This document shows positions 15,536-22,550 of a DNA stretch of 22,550 nt, piece after piece. The stretch's first letter is position 1; each line of letters begins with the position of its first letter. The notes under the pieces were generated by a model. That model ran no database searches. It worked only from the letters and a program-made list of their open reading frames with translations, and was not told where the DNA came from. The position numbers and the translations under genes were made by a program. Origin of the DNA: Cyanobacteria bacterium UBA11153 (GTDB taxonomy: Bacteria > Cyanobacteriota > Cyanobacteriia > Cyanobacteriales > Coleofasciculaceae); the NCBI GenBank assembly GCA_003511885.1, contig DOIX01000078.1:1-22550 (forward strand), given 5' to 3'.

Positions 15536-16762
15536 ATGTCAGAACAACTACAGGCAGCAGAAAAGGCACTATTCCCCATATTTTACGGAATTGACACCCT
15601 AGTCAAGCAAAATCTCCAAAAAGTTTTGGATTCCTTTCGCCGTCATCGGGTGGGTACTCATCACTTTGCTAGTGTAAGCGGTTATGGGCATGACGATCTA
15701 GGTCGTCAAACCTTAGATCGAGTTTTTGCCGAGGTGATGGGCGCAGAAGCGGCGGCAGTAAGGGTACAGTTTGTTTCCGGCACTCATGCGATCGCGTCTT
15801 GCTTGTTTGGGGTACTCCGTCCCGGTGATACAATGTTAGCAGTTGCAGGTGTGCCTTATGACACTCTCGAAGAGGTAATCGGTTTGCGAGGTGAGGGTCA
15901 AGGTTCTTTAAAAGATTTTGGGATTAATTATCGTCAGTTGGATTTAACTGCCACAGGAGAGATTGATTGGTTAGGTTTAGAAACAGCCATCGACGAGCAA
16001 ACTAGATTAGTATTAATTCAGCGTTCCTGTGGTTATTCCTGGCGTGCTAGTCTATCTATTGCCGATATAGAAAAAATTGTTACTATTGTCAAACAACAGA
16101 ATCCTGATAATATCTGTTTTGTCGATAACTGTTATGGTGAATTTATCGAAATATTAGAGCCAACTGCTGTTGGTGCAGACTTAATGGCAGGTTCTTTAAT
16201 TAAAAATCCTGGCGGTACTATTGTCACAGCAGGTGGTTATGTTGCGGGTAAGGCAGATTTGGTGGAAGCTGCCATCTGTCGCCTTACTGCACCGGGAATT
16301 GGGACTTCCGGTGGTGCAACATTCGATCAACATAGATTACTATTTCAAGGATTATTCCTTGCCCCTCAAATGGTAGGAGAAGCGATGAAAGGAAATCACT
16401 TAACTGCCTATATTTTCGATAAATTAGGTTATCCAGTTAATCCCAAACCCTTGGCACCGCGACGCGATGTCATCCAAGCCATTCAATTAGGTTCCCCAGC
16501 CAAACTAATTGCCTTTTGTCGCGCAATTCAACAACATTCTCCCATCGGATCCTATTTAGATCCAGTACCAGGAGAAATGCCGGGATATGAAAGCGAATTA
16601 GTCATGGCAGGCGGGACATTCATTGATGGCAGTACATCAGAATTTTCCGCAGATGGACCATTGAGAGAACCTTATATTGTATTCTGTCAGGGAGGGACTC
16701 ATTGGACCCATATTGCGATCGCGCTTGAAGCTGCAATTGAAGCTGTAGGGATGGCGAAATAG
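15536..16762 (+). CDS. Methionine gamma-lyase/YnbB-family PLP protein
   Basis: A 408-residue fold type I PLP enzyme of COG4100 (often called aluminum resistance or methionine gamma-lyase family protein). Key sites are VSGTHAIASCLFG (80-92, phosphate loop), FVDNCYGEF (195-203, Asp197 for the pyridine nitrogen), and GSLIKNPGGTI (219-229, Lys223 for the Schiff base). The 'methionine gamma-lyase' name rests on distant similarity to Cys/Met metabolism enzymes; the true substrate is not established. No ribosome site is seen before the ATG. The codon use and a HIP1 site in each half suggest a resident gene. A 59-nt gap separates it from the methyltransferase gene, which begins the restriction-modification block. 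Confidence 0.88.
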   Translation: MSEQLQAAEKALFPIFYGIDTLVKQNLQKVLDSFRRHRVGTHHFASVSGYGHDDLGRQTLDRVFAEVMGAEAAAVRVQFVSGTHAIASCLFGVLRPGDTMLAVAGVPYDTLEEVIGLRGEGQGSLKDFGINYRQLDLTATGEIDWLGLETAIDEQTRLVLIQRSCGYSWRASLSIADIEKIVTIVKQQNPDNICFVDNCYGEFIEILEPTAVGADLMAGSLIKNPGGTIVTAGGYVAGKADLVEAAICRLTAPGIGTSGGATFDQHRLLFQGLFLAPQMVGEAMKGNHLTAYIFDKLGYPVNPKPLAPRRDVIQAIQLGSPAKLIAFCRAIQQHSPIGSYLDPVPGEMPGYESELVMAGGTFIDGSTSEFSADGPLREPYIVFCQGGTHWTHIAIALEAAIEAVGMAK

Positions 16763-16821
16763 GAATAAGTAGGGGTTTCCTGAATTCATCGTAGTTTTAA
16801 TTTACACCTAGAGCTGATGTT

Positions 16822-18048
16822 ATGGTAAGAACGGAAAAACCTATCGCTATTGATTTATTTGCTGGGGCAGGTGGCTTTGGTTTAGGCTTTGAGATGGCAG
16901 GGTTTTCTGTTCCTTTATCTGTGGAAATTGATGCTTGGGCTTGCGATACACTGCGCTACAACCATTCTAATATGACAGTTATTCAGGGAGATATCCGTCA
17001 ATTCAATACGGAAAGTAACGTTAGAGAAATTTGTCTTTTCCAACCAGAAATTATTATTGGTGGACCGCCATGTCAAGGTTTTAGTATTGCTGGCCCAGCT
17101 CAAAAAGATCCACAAGATCCCAGAAATACTTTATTTATTAACTTTGCGCAATGGATTGAGTTTCTCCAACCCAAAGCCTTCGTTATGGAGAATGTCAAAG
17201 GATTGAAAACGCGGAGAAACACTGAGGATATAAAAGTTATAGATATTATCAAACAAACCTTTCAAAATCTTGGATATTTTGTCGAAATATGGATTTTGAA
17301 AGCCGCTGAGTATGGCGTACCACAAATTAGAGAGCGTATTTTTATTGTGGGAAATAAATTAGGAAAGGCACTAGGTATCCCCAGAAAAACACACTCTTTA
17401 GAATTGCTATTTTCACGCCAGACTCAATTATCCTTTTTTCAAGATACAGATATACTTCCTGCTTTAACTTTATGGGATGCCATATCAGATTTACCACCAC
17501 TGAATCCAGGAGAAGGCTCGGAAGAGCAACCTTATATTTTAGAACCTCAAAATGATTACCAAAACTGGATTAAAAATGGAGATGGAACATTATACAATCA
17601 TGTTGCTATGGATCATTCTCAAAGACTAGTAGAACGCTTTAAACATATTAAATGGGGTGAATCAAGTTCAGATGTACCGAAAGAATATCGAGCAAGGCGG
17701 CGTAGTGGTAATGGTGAGTTATCAGATAAAAGCTACGATCAGAATAACCGTCGCTTAAATCCTTATCAGCCATCTCATACAATCGCCGCATCATTTTATG
17801 CTAATTTTCTTCATCCTTTCCAGCATCGAAATTTAACTGCTCGTGAAGGAGCGAGAATTCAATCTTTTCCTGATAGTTATCGATTTTTAGGCAAGAAAAC
17901 TGTTGTATCTCACAAACTATTACATCGAGAAGGCAGATTAGACGAAAAGTTTCTTTGTCAATACAATCAAGTCGGTAATGCTATCCCACCTCTTCTTGCC
18001 AAAGCAATCGCACTTCATCTAAAAGAAAAATTAAATTTATGCCCATAG
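16822..18048 (+). CDS. DNA (cytosine-5) methyltransferase, type II
   Basis: A 408-residue enzyme that transfers a methyl group from S-adenosylmethionine to C5 of cytosine. It has the ordered motifs of the family: I, DLFAGAGGFGLG (11-22); IV, GGPPCQGFS (80-88, catalytic Cys84); VI, MENVKGL (122-128); VIII, QIRERIFIVG (168-177); IX, REGARIQSFPD (341-351); X, QVGNAIPPLLAKAI (383-396). The variable target-recognition region lies between about 185 and 335. It protects the host DNA from the endonuclease encoded by the overlapping downstream gene. The stretch is AT-rich and free of HIP1 sites, unlike its neighbours, which suggests transfer. Confidence 0.96.
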   Translation: MVRTEKPIAIDLFAGAGGFGLGFEMAGFSVPLSVEIDAWACDTLRYNHSNMTVIQGDIRQFNTESNVREICLFQPEIIIGGPPCQGFSIAGPAQKDPQDPRNTLFINFAQWIEFLQPKAFVMENVKGLKTRRNTEDIKVIDIIKQTFQNLGYFVEIWILKAAEYGVPQIRERIFIVGNKLGKALGIPRKTHSLELLFSRQTQLSFFQDTDILPALTLWDAISDLPPLNPGEGSEEQPYILEPQNDYQNWIKNGDGTLYNHVAMDHSQRLVERFKHIKWGESSSDVPKEYRARRRSGNGELSDKSYDQNNRRLNPYQPSHTIAASFYANFLHPFQHRNLTAREGARIQSFPDSYRFLGKKTVVSHKLLHREGRLDEKFLCQYNQVGNAIPPLLAKAIALHLKEKLNLCP

Positions 18049-19016
18049 CCAATAGGAATCCTCTAGTTCATGGCTCTAATCTTGAACAGAAGGAGAATCA
18101 TCGAACAAAATATAGAGATTCTGATAGTAGAAGATATCTGAGAGAAATTAGAGTTGAATACGATAAATGGCACGAGGCTAACTTGCAGTTAATTGGACCT
18201 ACATCAACACCAACTAATCGAGATGAGGAAATTATTACAAGAAGGGTGGAATTTCTCTCAGAATACAAGGATTTTTTAGATCAGCAGCATTATGCAGAAA
18301 AATTTGATTCTAGATCTAACCTTCACTCTAGTGTATTGGAGGAATTTCTTTACTATCTGTTTAGGGATTTAGCAGGGGATTTTGGAGAAAATGCCCTAAT
18401 TGGTAAATCCCATAGCTTTAAAGATATTTTCTTTGTTCCACCAAATTATTCGCAAATGCTCAAACGCCCTTATGCACGTATTGAGAAAAAAGACCATGAC
18501 TTTGTAATTGGAGCGACTATTCAAGCATCATTTGAAGCTGCATCTCCCTCAGAAATAGATGCAAATTCTAATGAGATGCCTACGCCTTTCCAAGAGCAAC
18601 CAGGAAGATATTCTGAAGCTACAGTTGTTGGTAATACCGAAACACATATTTTTGATATTCCGGTTGTGGTAATTGAGTGTAAAACTTATCTTGACAAAAC
18701 CATGCTTGAAGGAGCATCACGAGCCGCAGAAGAGTTAAAAGCAAGAAACCCTAATAGTTTGTATCTTGTGGTTATGGAATGGATTAAACTAACTAGTGAT
18801 GTAAACTTGCGAAAATACAAAGTAGATCAAATTTATGTCTTACGTCAGCAGAAAAATACGGATCGAGAGTTTAGGTATGAAGAGGGTTATGTGAAAAATT
18901 CAATTAATCCAACTGTTGTCCAACACTTATTTAAGAAAGTGAGAGATTATTTAACAATGGACTGGGTGGGTGGAATTGAACATGGCATCAACCGTGGATG
19001 GCTAATTGATGAATAG
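18039..19016 (+). CDS. Type II restriction endonuclease, probable Bpu10I-type
   Basis: A 325-residue protein whose ATG lies within the last 10 nt of the methyltransferase gene (ATGCCCATAG), without a ribosome site of its own, so translation is coupled. The core VVVIECKTYLDKTM (209-222) holds the E-x-K of a PD-(D/E)XK nuclease, with Asp154 in KKDHDFVIG as the likely metal partner. ASRAAEELK and SLYLVVMEWI complete the sheet and helix. By pattern it resembles the Bpu10I restriction family, which cuts interrupted C/T-N-A/G type sites; I hold this with moderate confidence. The tight methyltransferase link makes the restriction role secure even if the subfamily is wrong. Confidence 0.82.
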   Translation: MPIANRNPLVHGSNLEQKENHRTKYRDSDSRRYLREIRVEYDKWHEANLQLIGPTSTPTNRDEEIITRRVEFLSEYKDFLDQQHYAEKFDSRSNLHSSVLEEFLYYLFRDLAGDFGENALIGKSHSFKDIFFVPPNYSQMLKRPYARIEKKDHDFVIGATIQASFEAASPSEIDANSNEMPTPFQEQPGRYSEATVVGNTETHIFDIPVVVIECKTYLDKTMLEGASRAAEELKARNPNSLYLVVMEWIKLTSDVNLRKYKVDQIYVLRQQKNTDREFRYEEGYVKNSINPTVVQHLFKKVRDYLTMDWVGGIEHGINRGWLIDE

Positions 19017-19082
19017 AGTGGATATATAGCACTTTTCAGTTACTTGAGGTACAGATAAATACAAAGAAAGATAGCGATATCT

Positions 19083-19169
19083 GTTGACAATGGACAGTTG
19101 ACAATGGACAGTTGACAATGAAAAAGAGTAACTATCAACTGTCAACTGTCAACTGTCAACTATCAACTG
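19083..19169. repeat. Two opposed heptad arrays between convergent genes
   Basis: The left array repeats TTGACAATGGACAG (14-bp period, 19083-19120). The right array repeats CAACTGT/CAACTAT (19130-19169) in the opposite orientation, ending at the cyclophilin stop codon. The two can pair into a long hairpin, which may act as a bidirectional transcript end. Confidence 0.8.
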
Positions 19170-20321
19170 TTAGCCTGGATTAGCGGCAAGAGGCTGAACC
19201 AAATTCTCAGCACCTTCAACCAGAGTAGCCGATTGAATAACATCACCCACTTCAAGAGTATCCAGAATATCTTTGCCTTCTACAATATAGCCAAAGACAG
19301 CATAATTTCCATCCATGAAATTAAAGCCAGCAGGCGTAACTTCCTTATCAAACTGGAAGAAAAAGAATTGAGAAGATCCCCCATTAACATCAGTTGCCGG
19401 ATGTCCCATCGCCACAGCACCATAAGCAGAAAAAGGCAAAACTGGATTATCCAGATAACGTCCCGCTTCCTCAAAAGTAATACCATACATTGGCTCGCGA
19501 TCGCCTTTCACTAAAATTTCCAGGGGAATCGCCCGATAATCATTAGTTTCAGGATCGATAAAACCTGCTTGTGCCCCAGGAGGATCCCCAGTTTGGACAA
19601 CAAAGTTATCCTCAGCGCGAGTAATGGGCAAACCATCATAGAAACCTCGCTGGACCAAATCCGCAAAATTTCCCGCCGTAACAGGGGCACTATAGCCATC
19701 CAGCACCACAGTCATATTGCCCTTAGTAGTAACAAATTCAACAGTAGCGCGACCCTTAAGTTGTGGTAAATTGCTATATTCTGAAGGAACTTCAAAAGGA
19801 AACCCAGTTACCATCATCTGTTCGAGTTGTCCCACCGCATCGAGAATTATCTCCCTTTGGGCTAAAATAGCATCGCGATCCTTAACTTCCAAAGCAGTGC
19901 GGATAGTAGCAATACTATCCTCGATCTGAGTAATTAAGGCTTCCCCTTCAGCTTTTCGAGCATCCGGGATATCAGCCAAAAGAGCAGCACTTTGAATGCT
20001 CAAGACAGTAGAAGCTTTCGAGATATCGCTACTGACAATATTCCACCGCTGACGGCGCATTTGTAACTCCACATCTTCCAGAGAAGATTGGATATCCCGC
20101 ACTGGTTGATTATCAATCGGTAAGGCATATCGCAATAGCGCCGCACCATCCGTAATCGGATCCCCCTGTGCCAATTGACTATCACGAGCAGGTTGCCCGC
20201 TACCAAAATTCCACCAAGCCCCAGAAAGGGTGACAGACAGTGACAGCAATAGCACCATCACCAGGCTAGTTTTCGCCAAACGCTTGTACCAATCGAACCT
20301 GATAATTTTTGAAAGTCCCAT
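19170..20321 (-). CDS. TLP40/CYP38-like lumenal cyclophilin
   Basis: A 383-residue protein. A basic N-terminus plus hydrophobic segment (residues 18-35) is a signal sequence or anchor. Residues 60-185 are a helical, PsbQ-like region (QSSLEDVELQMRRQRW, then REIILDAVGQLEQMM). Residues 190-370 are a divergent cyclophilin domain with Arg235 in LPITRAEDNFVVQTGDP, GSSQFFFF (Gln318) and YAVFGYIVEG. The order matches plant TLP40/CYP38 and cyanobacterial homologues, which support photosystem II assembly in the thylakoid lumen. Isomerase activity is doubtful in this group because the catalytic pocket is altered (Thr replaces the usual His before Arg235). It carries a HIP1 site. Only a weak AGG precedes the ATG. 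Confidence 0.9.
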   Translation of the reverse strand: MGLSKIIRFDWYKRLAKTSLVMVLLLSLSVTLSGAWWNFGSGQPARDSQLAQGDPITDGAALLRYALPIDNQPVRDIQSSLEDVELQMRRQRWNIVSSDISKASTVLSIQSAALLADIPDARKAEGEALITQIEDSIATIRTALEVKDRDAILAQREIILDAVGQLEQMMVTGFPFEVPSEYSNLPQLKGRATVEFVTTKGNMTVVLDGYSAPVTAGNFADLVQRGFYDGLPITRAEDNFVVQTGDPPGAQAGFIDPETNDYRAIPLEILVKGDREPMYGITFEEAGRYLDNPVLPFSAYGAVAMGHPATDVNGGSSQFFFFQFDKEVTPAGFNFMDGNYAVFGYIVEGKDILDTLEVGDVIQSATLVEGAENLVQPLAANPG

Positions 20322-20702
20322 AAAAACCTATTGCCAAATCCTGCAAACCATCAGGATTCAGGCTTATTCCCACCTTGTAAAACGTCATCTCTCATCTTGC
20401 CACGATTGGGTTCCAGATTAGAGGTTATCAGTTAGAGCGATAGGGAAGATAGGGAGGATGAGGAGGAGAAGAGACGAAAGAAAATTGTCAATGGTCTTGA
20501 TCCTTGCTAATCTTGAGAATGCCTTTGATGAGAGAGTACGGTTGGCTTAACCGGAATTAACGCCCGTGGACAAGAAGAGGCAACCCTCCTTGGTAGAGAC
20601 GGGAAGAAAACTTCCAGATCCCAGTTGAACTGGGTTTCGGTAAGTTTTTCAGAGCAGCAGGTAAAATAAAATCCCGATTGTTCTCCCGTTTGAAAAAGGT
20701 TC
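20322..20702. other. Intergenic region upstream of efp
   Basis: A 381-bp spacer between the divergent cyclophilin and efp genes. It contains a purine-rich stretch at 20439-20482, a GGTTGGCTTAACC half-palindrome near 20539, and a CCCAGT-TGA-ACTGGG hairpin at 20620-20634 followed by a T-rich segment, about 70 nt before efp. The hairpin could lie in the efp leader. I see no gene and no convincing promoter pair. Confidence 0.4.
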
Positions 20703-21260
20703 ATGATTTCTAGTAACGACTTTCGCCCTGGCGTAACGATTGTGTTGGATGGCTCCGTGTGGCGGGTGGTAGAGTTTCTCCACGTCAAGCCTGGAAAGGG
20801 TTCTGCTTTTGTCCGTACTAAGCTCAAAAATGTCCAAAGTGGCAGTGTGGTGGAAAAAACCTTCCGGGCTGGGGAAACAGTACCGCAGGCTAACCTGGAA
20901 AAGCGCACAATGCAACACACTTATAAAGAAGGCGATCAATTTGTCTTCATGGATATGGAAAGCTATGAAGAGAGTACCCTAAGTAGTGCCCAGATTGGCG
21001 ATCGCGTTAAGTACCTCACGGAAGGGATGGAAGTTAATGTTGTCACCTGGGGCGAACAAGTGATGGAAGTGGAACTGCCCAATTCTGTGGTATTAGAAGT
21101 CATAGCTGCCGATCCGGGTGTCAAAGGCGATACTGCCACTGGTGGTAGTAAACCCGCTACGGTTTCAACGGGGGCACAGGTAATGGTTCCTCTGTTTATT
21201 TCTGTTGGAGAAAGGATTAAAATCGACACTCGTAACGATACCTATTTAGGTCGCGAGTAA
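20703..21260 (+). CDS. efp: Translation elongation factor P
   Basis: A 185-residue factor that binds between the P and E sites of the ribosome and relieves stalling at proline runs. It has the three beta-barrel domains of the family. The loop tip is [12 protein letters not shown], with Lys32 at the position that many bacteria modify by beta-lysylation; no modifying enzyme gene is in the window. The C-terminal [18 protein letters not shown] is the family signature. AAGG lies 3 nt before the ATG. accB follows on the same strand after a 227-nt spacer, an order conserved in many cyanobacteria. The downstream accB protein has a run of Pro residues, which would be an EF-P client. Confidence 0.98.
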   Translation: MISSNDFRPGVTIVLDGSVWRVVEFLHVKPGKGSAFVRTKLKNVQSGSVVEKTFRAGETVPQANLEKRTMQHTYKEGDQFVFMDMESYEESTLSSAQIGDRVKYLTEGMEVNVVTWGEQVMEVELPNSVVLEVIAADPGVKGDTATGGSKPATVSTGAQVMVPLFISVGERIKIDTRNDTYLGRE

Positions 21261-21313
21261 ATTGTCCCAAAAATGAGGGGGTGGGGAGTACCGAGGTGGT
21301 TGTTGGTTATGAG

Positions 21314-21472
21314 TTGTTAATTGTAAGTTATTAATTGTCAATTGTTAATTGTTAATGTAACTTAACCAAGAAAAAAAACAAAGAACAAAAACCAACAAGC
21401 AATAACCAACAACTAACAAGCAACAAATAACCCCATTCCCCATTCGCCATTACCCATTCCCCATTACCTATT
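21314..21472. repeat. Three heptad arrays between efp and accB
   Basis: Three separate arrays, each of six 7-bp units: TTGTTAA-type at 21314-21355, AACCAAC-type at 21390-21431, and CCCCATT-type at 21431-21472. Each spans 42 bp. The last ends 15 nt before the accB GTG start. Confidence 0.88.
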
Positions 21473-21487
21473 TTCCCTAATATAGTC

Positions 21488-21979
21488 GTGTCTTTAGACT
21501 TTAACGAACTCCGAGAACTGATTTCCGCGATCGCGCAAACTGATATTGCGGAATTTACCCTAAAAAGTTCTGACTTTGAACTGACGGTGCGCAAAGGTTT
21601 GGTTTCCATTCCAGCCATCAATACCGTCGTGTCTGCTGAAGCAGTGAAATTGCCAGCCGCCGTGGGTAATCTGCCAACCAAACAGACTCTACCACCAGTT
21701 GTGGAAGAAGCCCCGCCACCTCCTCCCCCAACCCCAAAATGGGAAGAAGTTAAGTCACCAATGGTGGGGACATTTTACCGCGCCCCAGGGCCAGATGAAG
21801 CTCCCTACGTCGAAGTGGGCGATCGCATTCGCACAGGTCAAACCCTCTGTATCATTGAAGCGATGAAGCTCATGAACGAAATTGAAGCCGAGATATCTGG
21901 ACAAGTGATGGAAATTTTGGTGGAGAATGGTCAACCGATCGAGTACAATCAACCCTTAATGCGAATTAATCCAGGATAA
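21488..21979 (+). CDS. accB: Biotin carboxyl carrier protein of acetyl-CoA carboxylase
   Basis: A 163-residue carrier that takes CO2 from biotin carboxylase to the carboxyltransferase in the first step of fatty-acid synthesis. The biotin motif EAMKLMNE is present, with Lys127 as the attachment site. The N-terminal helix ([15 protein letters not shown]) and the Pro-rich linker ([15 protein letters not shown], 71-85) match the family. The start is GTG at 21488, giving MSLDFNEL. No ribosome site is visible; a heptad array ends just upstream. The six-Pro run makes efficient translation likely to need EF-P, encoded just upstream. Confidence 0.97.
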   Translation: MSLDFNELRELISAIAQTDIAEFTLKSSDFELTVRKGLVSIPAINTVVSAEAVKLPAAVGNLPTKQTLPPVVEEAPPPPPPTPKWEEVKSPMVGTFYRAPGPDEAPYVEVGDRIRTGQTLCIIEAMKLMNEIEAEISGQVMEILVENGQPIEYNQPLMRINPG

Positions 21980-22031
21980 GGATTACTGAATTGTTATCAA
22001 TTGAGTAAAATAGACTAAAATCTGGGGATCG

Positions 22032-22042
22032 CCGAAATTCGG
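22032..22042. promoter_or_regulatory. Small palindrome before the ArsR-type gene
   Basis: CCGAAATTCGG, symmetric about its central A, lies 3 nt before the ATG at 22046. ArsR-family repressors often bind palindromes over their own promoter or start, so this is a candidate operator, though it is short. Confidence 0.3.
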
Positions 22043-22045
22043 TTT

Positions 22046-22405
22046 ATGTCGATGGTTACATCACGCTCCGTACCAAAAGAGGTAGTACAACAAGTTTCTG
22101 AATATTTCAGTATCTTAAGCGAGCCAATGCGCCTACGCATTCTCAATTTGCTGCGGGAAGGTGAGAAATGCGTGCAAGAGTTGGTGGAAGCTACAGAGAC
22201 TAGTCAAGCAAATGTCTCAAAACATTTGAAAGTCATGCTGCAAGCTGGAATTCTTAGTCGTCGTGCTGAAGGTACTTCGGCTTACTACAAAGTTGAAGAT
22301 GAATTAATTTTTGAGTTATGCAACCTCGTATGCGATAGATTAGCCACTCGCATTGAAGAGCAAGCACGTCATTTTCGTGACTTTAGTTTAGCCAATAAAC
22401 ACTAA
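22046..22405 (+). CDS. ArsR/SmtB-family transcriptional regulator
   Basis: A 119-residue winged-helix repressor. The order is typical: FSILSEPMRLRILNLL (21-36), a helix-turn-helix with CVQELVEATETSQANVSKHLKVML (42-65), and the wing LSRRAEGTSAYYKV (70-83). Cysteines are at 42, 92 and 96. Cys42 sits where BigR/SqrR-type thiol sensors have one of their pair, and ELCNLVC (90-96) lies in the last helix. The ligand (metal, sulphide or redox) is undetermined. No efflux or detoxification gene is adjacent in this window. A second ATG at 22052 is possible. Confidence 0.9.
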   Translation: MSMVTSRSVPKEVVQQVSEYFSILSEPMRLRILNLLREGEKCVQELVEATETSQANVSKHLKVMLQAGILSRRAEGTSAYYKVEDELIFELCNLVCDRLATRIEEQARHFRDFSLANKH

Positions 22406-22411
22406 CTATCG

Positions 22412-22472
22412 CAGTTGATAGTTGATAGTTGATAGTTGATAGTTGACAGTTGACAGTTGACAATTGACAGTT
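22412..22472. repeat. Eight-unit heptad array after the ArsR-type gene
   Basis: Eight units of (C/T)AGTTGA or CAATTGA plus a partial unit, beginning 6 nt after the stop codon. The remaining 78 bases to the window end show no gene. Confidence 0.9.
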
Positions 22473-22550
22473 ATTTGATGGCAATCAAACTTTTTATGAA
22501 GTCAGGGCTAAAGGCTCTATTCATGACGTTACAGCGGTTCCCGCTCTTAT

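Noticed and set aside
17131..17325. Minus-strand open frame inside the methyltransferase gene
   Set aside because: It is antisense to conserved motif VI and downstream sequence of the methyltransferase.
21314..21472. CRISPR-like array
   Set aside because: The units are 7 bp and directly joined; no 23-40 bp repeats, no spacers and no cas genes.
21352..21681. Minus-strand open frame spanning the efp-accB spacer
   Set aside because: It translates heptad repeats and the antisense of accB.
22473..22550. Possible element at the window end with GTCA/TGAC ends
   Set aside because: The pairing is short and the sequence is cut off by the window edge, so nothing can be supported.

Overview
The window comes from a cyanobacterial chromosome. 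The evidence is a petH with an N-terminal phycobilisome-linker-like (CpcD-like) domain, a prk with the cyanobacterial pattern of regulatory cysteines, a TLP40-like thylakoid-lumen cyclophilin, the efp-accB pair, twelve HIP1 palindromes (GCGATCGC), and many 7-bp short tandem repeats between genes. The mix of extracellular contractile injection system (eCIS) type cargo leaders, Uma2 proteins and palindromic repeats resembles larger filamentous cyanobacteria. I cannot name the genus.

Positions 1-6250 are accessory. They hold an exported protein of unknown function (47-637), then an eCIS-type cargo locus, all on the minus strand. This locus has a DcrB/PsbP-fold-like small protein (964-1488), a 629-residue class 3 lipase-like protein carrying an eCIS cargo leader and a repeated glycine-rich tail (1561-3450), a RelE/ParE-type toxin with its antitoxin (3758-4260), and a second cargo gene with a nearly identical leader (4437-5373). 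The second cargo gene is broken by a frameshift in a G6 run and has also lost a His of its HExxH motif. A MITE (5381-5476) and a GC-rich palindromic repeat follow, then an Uma2-family protein (5651-6247).

Positions 6250-10470 hold a large exported proline-rich protein, a small group of minus-strand genes (a 79-residue protein, a HEAT-repeat protein and a short 58-codon reading frame), and a GNAT acetyltransferase.

Positions 10470-16760 are core metabolism. petH and prk are divergent across about 630 bp that contains a perfect 14-bp palindrome. They are followed by a family 2 glycosyltransferase whose start codon abuts a MITE, a branched-chain aminotransferase, and a PLP-dependent methionine gamma-lyase/YnbB-family protein.

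Positions 16820-19020 hold a type II restriction-modification pair: a cytosine-5 methyltransferase overlapping by 10 nt a probable Bpu10I-type PD-(D/E)XK endonuclease. The stretch is AT-rich and free of HIP1 sites, so it was probably acquired.

Positions 19080-22550 hold the TLP40-like cyclophilin, efp, accB and an ArsR-family regulator, separated by unusually regular heptad arrays.

The most original leads are the cargo-plus-chaperone-like pair, the shared swappable leader with a decayed second copy, the MITE hairpin sitting on a start codon, and the placement of heptad arrays immediately after stop codons. I saw no tRNA, rRNA, CRISPR array or intact transposase.
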